Source of the DNA: an uncultured Eubacteriales bacterium
GTDB lineage: Bacteria; Bacillota; Clostridia; Oscillospirales; Acutalibacteraceae
DNA: 64,000 nucleotides
Direction: 5' to 3'
Assembly (NCBI GenBank): GCA_905198155.1
Contig: CAJKBQ010000010.1
Location: 1-64,000, forward strand
Positions 25,047 through 34,039 of this stretch are shown here, in pieces. Made by a program: the position numbers and the translations under genes. Each line of letters opens with the position of its first letter. The stretch's first letter is position 1. The notes under the pieces were generated by a model. The model was not told the origin of the DNA and did not search any database. It was given only the letters and a program-made list of their open reading frames with translations.

Positions 25047-26171
25047 TCAGCCCCAAATCTGCGCAATCTGCGCGTCCAGATACGCGCGCTGCGCGTCGGT
25101 CAGCGGCTGATTGTTCTGCGCCGTGTACAGCTCAGCAAACAGCTCCGCCGGCGACCGGCCCGGCTGCGGCGCGTCGGCATCCACACCCAGCGCCCGCGTG
25201 CGCCGGTTGTCGTAGTCCAGCTTCATCAGGTTGGCATACACCGTGCGCAGGCGACCGATGGCTTCGGGAATATCTTCCTCGTCGGTCAGCGTGATGTGCG
25301 TATAATCCGTCCGGTACGTGGTATGCTCATAAAAATGCGTGTCCATCAATTTCATATATATCCCGCGCAGCTCCGTCATCGGGTGCGGCGGCGTCAGCGG
25401 CAGCAGCGTCACGCGGCAGTCGCCCTTCGCGCCCAGCTCCACCAACGGAATCGACTTGGGGTACGGCGCTTCCGAAAACGAGTAGCACAGCGGCGACCCG
25501 GCATAGCGCACCGTGTCCCGCCCGACGGCCTGCGGCCGGTGCAGATGCCCCAGCGCCACATAGTCGAACCCGGCCAGCAGCGCCGCGTCCACCGCGTCGG
25601 TTCCGCCGACAGACACTTCCTCCGAATCCGAGCACTGCGCCCCGGCGACAAACTGGTGCGTAATCAGCACGTTCCGCGCCGCCGGATCCGGCTGCATCTG
25701 CGCCACAGCGGCGCGCACCGCGTCGGAATATGTTTCGACCGCCGGGTCGCAAAGCTGCCGCACCTGCACCGGCTTGACGAACGGCAGCATATACACGTTC
25801 ACCGCGCCGTGCGCATCCGGCACCGGAATCGGCGCGACCCGTCCGCCGTACACCGGGGCCAAATGCACGCCGCACCGCGCCATCAGCCGGCCGCCGAACG
25901 CGATGCGCTCCGCGGAGTCGTGGTTGCCGCTGATGACGAACGTGTGCGGCACACGGTGCGCCAGCTGCACCAGAAAATCGTCCAGCAGCGCGACCGCTTC
26001 GGCCGACGGGACGGGCTTGTCGTACACGTCGCCCGCGATGAACACGCAGTCCGGCCGGTGGGTATCCGCATATTGCACCACCTGCGCCAGCACGGCGCGC
26101 TGATCGGCAATCATCGGAAATCCGTTCACAATCTTCCCCAGGTGCAGGTCCGCCAAGTGAATGGCCTTCAT
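25047..26171 (-). CDS. sbcD: SbcD exonuclease subunit (Mre11-like)
   Basis: Catalytic subunit of SbcCD, 374 aa. Metal-binding phosphoesterase motifs are in order: HLADLHLG, VFIAGDVYD, ISGNHDSAERI, then ALGHLHRPQ. It lies directly upstream of sbcC (22-nt gap) in the standard order. The ribosome binding site GGAGG precedes ATG 26171. Confidence 0.95.
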   Translation of the reverse strand: MKAIHLADLHLGKIVNGFPMIADQRAVLAQVVQYADTHRPDCVFIAGDVYDKPVPSAEAVALLDDFLVQLAHRVPHTFVISGNHDSAERIAFGGRLMARCGVHLAPVYGGRVAPIPVPDAHGAVNVYMLPFVKPVQVRQLCDPAVETYSDAVRAAVAQMQPDPAARNVLITHQFVAGAQCSDSEEVSVGGTDAVDAALLAGFDYVALGHLHRPQAVGRDTVRYAGSPLCYSFSEAPYPKSIPLVELGAKGDCRVTLLPLTPPHPMTELRGIYMKLMDTHFYEHTTYRTDYTHITLTDEEDIPEAIGRLRTVYANLMKLDYDNRRTRALGVDADAPQPGRSPAELFAELYTAQNNQPLTDAQRAYLDAQIAQIWG

Positions 26172-26195
26172 AAAAATCTCCTCCGTTCCGGTTCT

Positions 26196-26224
26196 ATTGT
26201 ATCACATTCGGACGCCCGGCGCAA
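26196..26224 (-). promoter_or_regulatory. Promoter of sbcDC
   Basis: Minus strand TTGCGC (26219-26224), 17-nt spacer, TACAAT (26196-26201). Confidence 0.6.
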
Positions 26225-26283
26225 GCATATTTTGCCTGCGCGTCGATTCGGCTGGTTTTTTGCAAAATTTTGCGGTTCCGGGG

Positions 26284-26313
26284 TTGACAAATCCCCCAAA
26301 ATAATGGTATAAT
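26284..26313 (+). promoter_or_regulatory. Promoter of the homoserine operon
   Basis: TTGACA (26284-26289), 18-nt spacer, TATAAT (26308-26313), 68 nt before the ACT-protein start. No attenuator hairpin was seen. Confidence 0.85.
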
Positions 26314-26380
26314 GTTTTTGGTCAAGGAACAGGTGTTTTTGGTTCGTGGACAGTATTCCAAACGAAAGGACGGGTGGCGC

Positions 26381-26824
26381 ATGGCTGGCGATTCGCCGTT
26401 TTTGTTGGTGTCGTCCGACGCATTGCCGGACATTTTTCTCAAAGTGGTGGAAACCAAGCAGCTGCTGATTAACGGGCAGGCGCGCTCTGCAACCGAAGCA
26501 ATCCGGATGACCGGGATTTCGCGCAGCGCGTTTTACAAATACAAAGACGCCGTGTATGCATACAGCGATTCCCCGTCGGCGCACATGATCTCGGTACACG
26601 CCGTGCTCGAGGATCGGCCGGGCGTGCTGATGTCGCTGGTGTCCGAACTGTACAACGTGGGCGCCAATATTTTGACCGTCAACCAAAATATCCCCATCGC
26701 CGGGGCGGCGCTGGTCGCGGTGTCGGCCGACGTGGAGCGGCTGGAAATTTCGATCCCGCAGCTGCTGGATCGGCTCCGCGCGATTGAAGGGGTCAAAACC
26801 ATCGAAAGTATCTCCGGCGAATGA
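26381..26824 (+). CDS. UPF0735/PheB-like ACT-domain protein
   Basis: 147 aa. An N-terminal helix-turn-helix-like segment (ARSATEAIRMTGISRSAFYKYKD, broken here as residues about 35-58) precedes a C-terminal ACT domain (ISVHAVLEDRPGVLMSLVS and on), which usually binds an amino acid. This family is commonly found just upstream of homoserine dehydrogenase in Firmicutes. A sensory role in threonine/methionine supply is inferred. Start ATG 26381 has GAAAGGA upstream. Confidence 0.83.
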   Translation: MAGDSPFLLVSSDALPDIFLKVVETKQLLINGQARSATEAIRMTGISRSAFYKYKDAVYAYSDSPSAHMISVHAVLEDRPGVLMSLVSELYNVGANILTVNQNIPIAGAALVAVSADVERLEISIPQLLDRLRAIEGVKTIESISGE

Positions 26825-26857
26825 CGCCGGGCGATTTTCCAAGGAGGATCTGATATC

Positions 26858-28066
26858 ATGGCAAAAGTTGCAATCATGGGGCACGGCGTGGTCGGCTCCG
26901 GCGTCGCCGAGCTGCTGCTGCATCACGCGGACACCATCGTCCAACGCGCCGGTGTGCAGCTGGACGTCGCATATATTCTGGACTTGCGCGCGTTTCCCGA
27001 CCTGGACTACGCGGATCGGTTCGTGACCGATTTTGCGCCGATTGCGTCCGACCCGTCGGTGACGATCGTGGTGGAAACCATGGGCGGGCTGCACCCGGCG
27101 TATGAATATGTGTCGCAGGCGCTGGCCGCCGGGAAAAGTGTCGTGACGTCCAACAAAGAGCTGGTCGCCGCCAAAGGCGCGGAGCTGCTCGCGCTGGCGC
27201 AGGCGCACCACGTCAATTTCCGGTTCGAGGCCAGCGTCGGCGGCGGGATCCCGGTGATCCAGCCGATGCAGCAATGCCTGGCGGCGAACGCGATTTCCCG
27301 CATCTCCGGCATTTTGAATGGAACCACGAACTTCATCCTGACTAAGATGATAAGGGAGCAGATGTCGTTTGACGACGCGCTGGCGCTGGCGCAGCGGCTG
27401 GGGTATGCCGAGCGCAATCCGGCCGCCGACGTGGAAGGCATGGACGCCTGCCGCAAGATCTGCATCCTGGCTTCGCTGGCGTTCGGGCATCACGTTTACC
27501 CCGACACCGTGCCCACCGAAGGCATCACCCGGCTGACGCTGGCCGACGTGGCATACGCGGCGGATGCGCACTGCGTAATCAAGCTTCTGGGCTGTGCGCA
27601 GCGCGGCGCGGACGGCAAAATTCAGGCGATTACTGCGCCGTTTCTGGTGCCGGCGGACAGTCCGCTCGGCGTGGTGGACGACGTGTTCAATGCCGTGCTG
27701 GTGACGGGCGACGCGACGGGCGACGTGCTGTTTTACGGCAAAGGCGCCGGTAAGCTGCCGACGGCCAGCGCGGTGGTCGCCGATGTGATCGAATGCGCGA
27801 AGCATCCGTCCGGCAGCGACTTTCCGGTGTGGACCGATGCACTGCCCGGCCAAATGGCGGATATGCGTGCTGTGCCGTACCGGTGGTATCTGCGGATTGC
27901 GGGCGGTGTGCCGCAGGCGCTGGGCGACGTCACGCTGCTGCACCGCGCCGATGCGCCGGCCGATGAAACGGCGCTGCTGACTGCGCCGATGAGCGCCGCC
28001 GCGCTCGACGAAGCGGCCGCACCGCTGACGGTGCTCAGCCGAATCCGTGTGGCAAATCTGGGGTAA
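26858..28066 (+). CDS. hom: Homoserine dehydrogenase
   Basis: Reduces aspartate semialdehyde to homoserine for threonine and methionine synthesis (EC 1.1.1.3). 402 aa. NAD(P)-binding motif GHGVVGSG (about 8-15), TSNKELVAAKG, catalytic-domain signature GGGIPVIQ and GILNGTTNFIL, and AERNPAADVEGMDACRK. A C-terminal domain of about 90 residues follows; it is only weakly ACT-like. It has its own AAGGAGG and lies in an operon with the ACT protein upstream and thrB downstream. Confidence 0.95.
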   Translation: MAKVAIMGHGVVGSGVAELLLHHADTIVQRAGVQLDVAYILDLRAFPDLDYADRFVTDFAPIASDPSVTIVVETMGGLHPAYEYVSQALAAGKSVVTSNKELVAAKGAELLALAQAHHVNFRFEASVGGGIPVIQPMQQCLAANAISRISGILNGTTNFILTKMIREQMSFDDALALAQRLGYAERNPAADVEGMDACRKICILASLAFGHHVYPDTVPTEGITRLTLADVAYAADAHCVIKLLGCAQRGADGKIQAITAPFLVPADSPLGVVDDVFNAVLVTGDATGDVLFYGKGAGKLPTASAVVADVIECAKHPSGSDFPVWTDALPGQMADMRAVPYRWYLRIAGGVPQALGDVTLLHRADAPADETALLTAPMSAAALDEAAAPLTVLSRIRVANLG

Positions 28067-28113
28067 TCCCTGGGAATATTTCCCCGCTGCGGGGCAAAGG
28101 ATGGTCAATTTTC

Positions 28114-29010
28114 ATGATTCGTATTCAAGTTCCTGCCACCAGCGCCAACCTGGGTTCCGGGTTTGACGCGCTGGGCTTGGCGCTGACATTGTATAACCAG
28201 GTGTGGATGGAAGAGGACGACGGCATCTTCATTTCCAGCCGCGACGGACTGGAAGTCCCCACCGGCGAAGACAACCTGATCTATTGGGCGGCAAAGCAGC
28301 TGTACAACGAGTGCGGCGCGCACCTGCCGGGGCTGCGGATTGAGCAGCAAAGCGATATCCCGATGACGCGCGGGCTGGGGAGCAGCTCGGCGTGCATTGT
28401 GGCGGGGCTGCTGGGCGCCAACCGGCTGCTGGGCAATCCGTTCGACCGGCACGACATCGTCAACCTCGCCAACCGGCTCGAAGGCCACCCCGACAATACC
28501 ACCCCCGCCGTGCTGGGCGGGCTGGTCGCCTCCGCGGTTGAAAACCGCCGCGTGTACAGTGTCAGCGTGCCGGTTGCGCCGAAAATCAGCTTTGCGGTGC
28601 TGATCCCGCCGTTCGAGCTGAAAACCGAAGTGGCGCGCGGCGTGCTGCCGGATCAGATTTCGCGCCAAAGCGCGGTTTACAATCTGTCCCGCTCTGCGCT
28701 GATTACCGCGTCGCTGTTTTCCGGCAATTTTGAAAACCTGCGCGTCGCCGTGCAGGATACGCTGCATCAGCCGTACCGCGCGCACTTTATCCCCGGTATG
28801 GAGCAGGTGTTCCGCCTGTCGTACGAACTGGGGTCGTACGGTACGTACATCAGCGGCGCCGGACCGTCGATCATCGCGATCATCCCGGATTCGGTCGCCG
28901 ACGATTTTGTGAGCCACGCCATCCCCCGCCTAGAAGAGAAAAAAGTCTGCGGGTGGCAGCTCAAAATCCTGAAAAGCGAACCCAACGGCGCAGCCGTGTA
29001 TTTGGACTGA
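28114..29010 (+). CDS. thrB: Homoserine kinase
   Basis: GHMP-family kinase that phosphorylates homoserine (EC 2.7.1.39), 298 aa. Motif 1 is PATSANLGSGFDALG, motif 2 is TRGLGSSSACIV, and the C-terminal motif is YISGAGPSIIAI. It is preceded by a short CCCCGC/GCGGGG hairpin and AAAGGATGG. Threonine synthase is not in this window, so the product must be used by an enzyme encoded elsewhere. Confidence 0.95.
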   Translation: MIRIQVPATSANLGSGFDALGLALTLYNQVWMEEDDGIFISSRDGLEVPTGEDNLIYWAAKQLYNECGAHLPGLRIEQQSDIPMTRGLGSSSACIVAGLLGANRLLGNPFDRHDIVNLANRLEGHPDNTTPAVLGGLVASAVENRRVYSVSVPVAPKISFAVLIPPFELKTEVARGVLPDQISRQSAVYNLSRSALITASLFSGNFENLRVAVQDTLHQPYRAHFIPGMEQVFRLSYELGSYGTYISGAGPSIIAIIPDSVADDFVSHAIPRLEEKKVCGWQLKILKSEPNGAAVYLD

Positions 29011-29047
29011 GGTCCCTCACTATTATGAAAGATTGGAGCGCAACGAT

Positions 29048-30256
29048 ATGAGTTTAATTGTACAGAAGTTTGGCGGCAGCTCCGTCGCGAACGCCGACCG
29101 CGTGATGAACGTGGCGCGCATTGTGACGGATACCTACAAGCAGGGCAATTCGGTGATCGTCGTGGTATCTGCGCAGGGCGACACCACCGACGACCTGATC
29201 GATAAAGCCAACGAGATTAACCCCGATGCGTCCCGGCGCGAAATGGATATGCTGCTGACGGCGGGTGAGCAGATTTCGGTGGCGCTGCTGGCCATGGCGA
29301 TTGAAAAGCTGGGGTATCCGGTGGTGTCGCTGCTGGGGTGGCAGGCCGGGTTCCGCACCAATTCGATCTACGGCGCTGCGCGCATCCGGACGATCGAGGC
29401 CGACCGGATGAAAAACGAGCTGGACAAACGCAACATCGTTGTGGTCGCCGGGTTCCAGGGCATCAACCGGTTCGGCGACATGACCACGCTCGGCCGCGGC
29501 GGATCGGACACCAGCGCCGTCGCCATCGCGGCAATCATGAAGGCAGACCAGTGCCAAATCTACACCGACGTGGACGGCGTGTATACTGCCGACCCGCGCA
29601 AAGTGCCGGATGCGCGCAAGCTCAGCACCATCTCGTACGATGAAATGCTGGAGCTGGCCACGCTGGGCGCGCAGGTGCTCAACAATCGGTCGGTGGAAAT
29701 GGCAAAAAAATACGGAGTAAAGCTTGAGGTGCGTTCCAGCTTAACGAACGTGCCGGGAACAATCGTCAAGGAGGCCAGCAGAATGGAAAAGATGTTGATT
29801 AGTGGGGTTGCAAAAGATGTAAACGTCGCGCGGATTTCGGTGATCGGCGTGCCGGACGAACCGGGCATGGCGTTCAAGCTGTTTTCGCGGCTGGCGGCGA
29901 AAGACATCAATATTGATATCATCCTGCAATCCATCGGCCGCGACGGCACCAAAGACATCACGTTCACCGTGTCGTCGAGCTATCTGCGCGACGCGCTCGC
30001 GATTTTGGACAGCGAGTTCGACCATCCGAACTATATCTACGACGACAACGTCGCCAAAGTGTCGATCGTTGGCGCGGGGATGGAAACACACGCCGGGGTT
30101 GCGTCCAAAATGTTTGAAGCGCTGTATGCCGCGCAGGTCAATATCCAGATGATCGCCACCAGCGAGATCAAGGTCTCGGTGCTGATCGACCGCGCCGACG
30201 CCGACCGTGCGGTGCGCGCGATTCATTCGGCATTTTTCTCGGAGGCGCTGAGCTGA
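29048..30256 (+). CDS. lysC: Aspartate kinase
   Basis: First committed step of the aspartate family (EC 2.7.2.4). 402 aa, with QKFGGSSVAN at the start, the DMTTLGRGGSDTSAV active-site region, and two C-terminal ACT domains (EPGMAFKLFSRLAAKDINID and a second after KVSIVGAGME) for feedback control, probably by lysine and/or threonine. I chose ATG 29048; the upstream in-frame TTG overlaps the ribosome binding site TGGAG. Last gene of the homoserine operon. Confidence 0.95.
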   Translation: MSLIVQKFGGSSVANADRVMNVARIVTDTYKQGNSVIVVVSAQGDTTDDLIDKANEINPDASRREMDMLLTAGEQISVALLAMAIEKLGYPVVSLLGWQAGFRTNSIYGAARIRTIEADRMKNELDKRNIVVVAGFQGINRFGDMTTLGRGGSDTSAVAIAAIMKADQCQIYTDVDGVYTADPRKVPDARKLSTISYDEMLELATLGAQVLNNRSVEMAKKYGVKLEVRSSLTNVPGTIVKEASRMEKMLISGVAKDVNVARISVIGVPDEPGMAFKLFSRLAAKDINIDIILQSIGRDGTKDITFTVSSSYLRDALAILDSEFDHPNYIYDDNVAKVSIVGAGMETHAGVASKMFEALYAAQVNIQMIATSEIKVSVLIDRADADRAVRAIHSAFFSEALS

Positions 30257-30268
30257 GCCGAAACACAG

Positions 30269-30308
30269 AAACAACCGTCGAGGGTTTCTGCCTCCGGCGG
30301 TTGTTTTG
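30269..30308 (+). terminator. Terminator of the homoserine operon
   Basis: AACAACCG-CGAGG stem pairs with CCTC-CGGTTGTT (two small bulges), followed by TTTTGCT. Confidence 0.75.
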
Positions 30309-30314
30309 CTGTGC

Positions 30315-30468
30315 TCATTTACCCAATTTTGCTGCCCATTCCGCCAGCTCCGCGCGGCTCACACTGCTGCGGAACACTTTGCCGTCCAGCAGTTTGGCGC
30401 CTTTGCAGCTTGGCGCGAGTTTTTCGTTGGTTTTGCCCATCCCGCTCCCGCCGGACGCCGCTTCCGAA
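30315..30468 (-). pseudogene. 3' fragment of a flavodoxin gene
   Basis: The minus-strand frame ends with ASGGSGMGKTNEKLAPSC, GAKLLDGKVF and AELAEWAAKLGK, the C-terminal FMN-loop and last helix of a clostridial flavodoxin (about 50 residues). There is no start; the fragment begins right after the terminator of the FAD oxidoreductase gene. The matching N-terminal part lies at 33866-34036 on the same strand, so one flavodoxin gene was probably split and lost its middle. Confidence 0.8.
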
Positions 30469-30475
30469 AAATCCA

Positions 30476-30520
30476 AAAACCGGATACGGGACTGTCCCCG
30501 TATCCGGTTTTCTATAAACG
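30476..30520 (-). terminator. Terminator of the large FAD oxidoreductase gene
   Basis: Minus strand AAAACCGGATACGGGG / CCCGTATCCGGTTTTT with a 5-nt loop, followed by GGATTTTTC. It lies just after the stop at 30524. Confidence 0.85.
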
Positions 30521-30523
30521 GAT

Positions 30524-33394
30524 TTATCCCGTATACTTTTCCGCCATCCGACGAATTATCGAAATCGGGTCGTTCCGGTATTCCGACAGCCTGCCGGCTG
30601 CTTCCCTGCTGCCGCAGTCTGCAGCCGCCTGGAGCAGTTTCACGCGCGCATATGTCAGGAAGATATTCCGGTTCGGCATCAGCGCATACTCTTTTGCCCA
30701 TGTTTTTTCCGTTTTTTCTTCGTGAATGGGCGGCGCATATTCGCCATACAGCTCCGGGATCGACAGCATCTGCATCAGCGGTTCCGCCAGCGTCCGATCG
30801 CCCAATGCCGAAGCGCAGCGGCAAATCGAAAGCAGCAATCTGTTGTGACCGATTACACGAACGTGCTCTTTGGACCATGCATACGGTCCGCCGCGCTGCG
30901 TAACCGCATCCGCACCCGCCGTGAATTCCGCAGCGGCATGGTACACCGCCGTCAGTGCGGTATGCCGCTTTTCCGAATCTGACAGCCCTGCCCGCGTGAC
31001 CAGCACCAGCAGCTGGGCATATTCCGTGATCCTTGCGTTCTTTTCCGCGTCGTCCAACGCGCGCATCAGCAGATTAAAGCCGTCCGCACAGTGTCTGTAT
31101 GCCAAAATCTCCGCAATCGTCAGGTCGGGGTCTGCCGCGTACGCCTGTTTCAGCGCAGGGAGAATGTCGTCCACCTCTGCCACGCAAAGGAACAGCACCG
31201 ACGATGCCGTCTTTCTTTTTGCACGGGCAATGTGTTCGTCAATCCCAAACGGAAACGCTTCCGCAAACGTCCAATCCGGAAGAATCTCCGCCTGGGTCAG
31301 TTCCGTTTGCAGCGCGGCCAAATCGACGTCGCGCGGATCCGTTCCGTCTGTGCATCGCGCCGCAAGCAGACCGATTGCGTAGCCCGCATTCAATATTTCC
31401 GGATTCATCCGCACAAGCGATGACGCGTCCTTGTCTGCACTCAGCGACTTGCCGCACAGCAGCAGCCCGCGCGCCCCCTTCGGGATAAAGCATCCGACCG
31501 GTACCCGCGCGCGAATATCCGGCGTGACCTGCTCCGACCCGGCCACGGCGCGCGAAATGCTGTCGTTCGAATGGCAGCCGGGCTTCAGATAATCCGCAAA
31601 GCCGCATCCGTCCAGATCGGTATCGTTGTACCCGTGCGCATCGAGCGGGCAGCAGCCGACCATAACGGTATCCGGAAAAACGCGCTGCGTCAGAATGTCG
31701 CGGAGCGTCAGAAAATATTCTCCAATAATATGCCTCGATTCGCGAACGGTCAGCATCCCGGTGAACGCATAGGGGGAATTGTATACCGTCGCAAGGTTGA
31801 TCCCGCGCAAATAGTCCGAATACACCATCGGGTTGATGACCGTGAAATCGCCCTTCGCGGTCGAATCCCGCCATGTGATTCCTTTCTTTTCCGCGTATCC
31901 CCACATACTGCACCCTTGGGACATCCCGTCGCGCGAATCTCCAAAACAGAATTCCGCCCCGCAAAACGCCGCAAGATCCCCGTCGCCGGTTGCATCGACC
32001 GTTATATTGGCCGTCACTTTGAAAATGCCCCGATCGGTCGCGGCATAAAAACCGGTGCAGCGCGCACCGTCCTGGGCGGCGCCGAATACCGTTCCGGTAA
32101 GCACACGTCCGTTCGCATCCCCCAGCAGGCGATCCGAAAGCCACGCATCCTCCAGCGCTTCGCCTTCTTCGAACAGATTGCCGCCGTACTGCCGCTCAAA
32201 GGCATCCTTTTCGCGCAGAATCTCCTGATTCCATCCGCCGGGATAACCGTGCCAATACCCCACAACGCCGCCAACCACGCGCGTGCCGCCCACCTGCGGT
32301 TTGTTTTCACAGGCCACAAAGGACACTCCGCGGCGCATCAACGCAACCGCAGCCGCACCGCCGCCGGCACCGATCCCCGCAAGCGCCGCATCGGCGCGAA
32401 GTACCGCCGAAGCATCCGGAACTCCGGCATCGTACAGCGTCACCGGGAGCATTTCGTCATCCATTTCGCCGTGAAGCGGGATATTCTCCGGCATTTCCGG
32501 TTCTTTTTGATTCCGGATCGTTTCCAGCCAATCGTTCCCGTTTTCACGCTGCAAATCGTCAATGCGTGTGATTCCGTTCCGCTTTTGGGCAAACGGTTCA
32601 AACGGTTCTGCCATCGCTTCGTACGGGAAATATGAAATCCGTGCATTCGCAAATGCCGGATCTGACCGGCGGAGCGCACAAATCGCCTGAATCGCCTTGC
32701 GCACCCCGGCGGTGCGGCAGTAAAACGGTGCCAGCGATGCAAATTCCGCTTTCCGGATCGTGAATCGAAGTTCCAGCAGCGCGTCGTTCGGCGCGCCCTT
32801 CCGCTTCACCGGGTGCAAAACCGCCGTTACGCCATCCATGCCGGTATCGACCTGACGCACCGAAACATTCGCGACCCCGCTGACGCGCGGGATCACCGTC
32901 ACTTCCGCCGTGTCCCGCTCGCAAAGCAATGTCCCCGATGCCAGTGCTGCGCAAATGCCGCTGGGTGCATCAATAATATGCTTTGCGCGAAGGAACAGCG
33001 CGCCGTATTTTGTCGCAACGGTCATGCCGCACAGCTGCCCGTCGCGGTACCCCACTCCGATCGGCCGCGCAAGATACAGGATGTTTACGCCGGAAACCTG
33101 CATTTTTTCAAGCAGCCGCTGCTTCGTTTTCCCTTCGTAAAGCAGAATCTCCGCGTCCGGAACCGCCGCTTCGATCTCCTGCGCCGAAATCACGCCCAGT
33201 TCTGTCAATGCCATGCCCAATGGGGACGAAATCTCCGATTTCCGAACAAACAGCCGATTCCCGCCCACAAAATCGCCGCCGAGAAACTCGCGGCTTTCCA
33301 CAATCGTCACACGAAGCCCGGCTTTTGCCGCCCGCGCTACAGCCAGACATCCCAAAACGGATCCGCCGCATACCACAACGTCTGAATATGCCAT
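30524..33394 (-). CDS. Large FAD-dependent oxidoreductase (FAD_oxidored family)
   Basis: 956 aa, unusually long. It has two dinucleotide-binding starts: VVCGGSVLGCLAVARAAKAG near residue 7 and GIGAGGGAAAVALMRRG near 350, each followed by an acidic strand end and a GG (ESREFLGGD; ENKPQVGG). DATGDGDLAAFCGA and GLLLCGKSLSAD are the usual C-terminal FAD contacts of the PF12831 family. The last about 200 residues are helical repeats without a known fold. Substrate unknown; relatives sit in plant-glycan loci. Its own promoter and terminator make it a self-contained unit inside the split flavodoxin gene. Confidence 0.8.
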   Translation of the reverse strand: MAYSDVVVCGGSVLGCLAVARAAKAGLRVTIVESREFLGGDFVGGNRLFVRKSEISSPLGMALTELGVISAQEIEAAVPDAEILLYEGKTKQRLLEKMQVSGVNILYLARPIGVGYRDGQLCGMTVATKYGALFLRAKHIIDAPSGICAALASGTLLCERDTAEVTVIPRVSGVANVSVRQVDTGMDGVTAVLHPVKRKGAPNDALLELRFTIRKAEFASLAPFYCRTAGVRKAIQAICALRRSDPAFANARISYFPYEAMAEPFEPFAQKRNGITRIDDLQRENGNDWLETIRNQKEPEMPENIPLHGEMDDEMLPVTLYDAGVPDASAVLRADAALAGIGAGGGAAAVALMRRGVSFVACENKPQVGGTRVVGGVVGYWHGYPGGWNQEILREKDAFERQYGGNLFEEGEALEDAWLSDRLLGDANGRVLTGTVFGAAQDGARCTGFYAATDRGIFKVTANITVDATGDGDLAAFCGAEFCFGDSRDGMSQGCSMWGYAEKKGITWRDSTAKGDFTVINPMVYSDYLRGINLATVYNSPYAFTGMLTVRESRHIIGEYFLTLRDILTQRVFPDTVMVGCCPLDAHGYNDTDLDGCGFADYLKPGCHSNDSISRAVAGSEQVTPDIRARVPVGCFIPKGARGLLLCGKSLSADKDASSLVRMNPEILNAGYAIGLLAARCTDGTDPRDVDLAALQTELTQAEILPDWTFAEAFPFGIDEHIARAKRKTASSVLFLCVAEVDDILPALKQAYAADPDLTIAEILAYRHCADGFNLLMRALDDAEKNARITEYAQLLVLVTRAGLSDSEKRHTALTAVYHAAAEFTAGADAVTQRGGPYAWSKEHVRVIGHNRLLLSICRCASALGDRTLAEPLMQMLSIPELYGEYAPPIHEEKTEKTWAKEYALMPNRNIFLTYARVKLLQAAADCGSREAAGRLSEYRNDPISIIRRMAEKYTG

Positions 33395-33454
33395 TTCATG
33401 CTATGTTTTTTCCTTTCTCCAATCCGAATGGCGCTGATATTTCGCTGATAATTA

Positions 33455-33483
33455 AGTATATCGTATGCAGCAATCAATGTCAA
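33455..33483 (-). promoter_or_regulatory. Promoter of the large FAD oxidoreductase gene
   Basis: Minus strand TTGACA (33478-33483), 17-nt spacer, TATACT (33455-33460). Confidence 0.8.
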
Positions 33484-33551
33484 GCCCGAAGTGTAGATTT
33501 TAGCATCTTCCCGGATCCCGCGCCGTTCCGCATATCACAGGCGGTTTTGTC

Positions 33552-33580
33552 TTGCATTTTCATAACTGATTTGATATAAT
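33552..33580 (+). promoter_or_regulatory. Promoter of the broken AraC gene
   Basis: TTGCAT (33552-33557), 17-nt spacer, TATAAT (33575-33580). Confidence 0.7.
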
Positions 33581-33605
33581 GACATTATGATGGGAGGGAA
33601 GCCAG

Positions 33606-33869
33606 GTGAAACATACAGACTTGCAATATCTGTGTACCTGCATCGGGAATCTGTCCGGTATTCCGATCAGAATTTTTGAAAACGGCGTCCTGACGTTTTA
33701 CTGTTCCGTTATTTATTTTCCCAAAGACCCCATGGAACTCTGCCGCGAAGCGGTTTTTGCCATTTCGAACCATGTCGGCTATTTTGTAACGCCGTAGTTT
33801 CACAATTACGGGGTGGTCAATTGCGGCCGCACAAAAATTGTTGCGGAACCAACGCGACAGATCCCCGAA
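33606..33869 (+). pseudogene. 5' part of an AraC-type regulator gene with a nonsense codon
   Basis: GTG 33606 (GGGAGG upstream) opens a frame beginning (V)KHTDLQYLCTCIGNLSGIP, typical of the N-terminal domain of a clostridial AraC family. A TAG at 33795-33797 interrupts it after HVGYFVTP, yet the same frame continues with family-like FHNYGVVNCGRTKI and PTRQIPE to about 33869. There it runs straight into antisense flavodoxin sequence. The DNA-binding domain is missing. It is divergent from the FAD oxidoreductase gene and was presumably its regulator. Confidence 0.78.
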
Positions 33870-34036
33870 ATGGTGCTTTTGGATTTTTTGTCCATCCAAT
33901 TCAGATCCGCCTGCGTGTACGGCACCTTCGGTACGATCTCAAACAACTCCCCGCCCACTGCTTCGGCCAATGTTTTGGCCGCCTGCGCCGTCACGCCGGA
34001 CGCGGAAAAATATGCAACAAATTTCTTACTCATCAT
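33866..34036 (-). pseudogene. 5' fragment of a flavodoxin gene
   Basis: Minus strand MSKKFVAYFSASGVTAQAAK, then GGELFEIVPKVPYTQADLNW and MDKKSKSTI, about 57 residues of a flavodoxin including the FMN phosphate loop (SASGVTA). The match stops at the junction with the AraC remnant, and the frame ends 18 codons later. It starts 4 nt after the AlkZ-related gene, so it was the second gene of that operon. See the 3' fragment at 30315-30468. Confidence 0.82.
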
Positions 34037-34039
34037 CGT

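Noticed and set aside
26168..28108. 646-codon minus-strand frame over hom
   Set aside because: Antisense of homoserine dehydrogenase and of the operon promoter.
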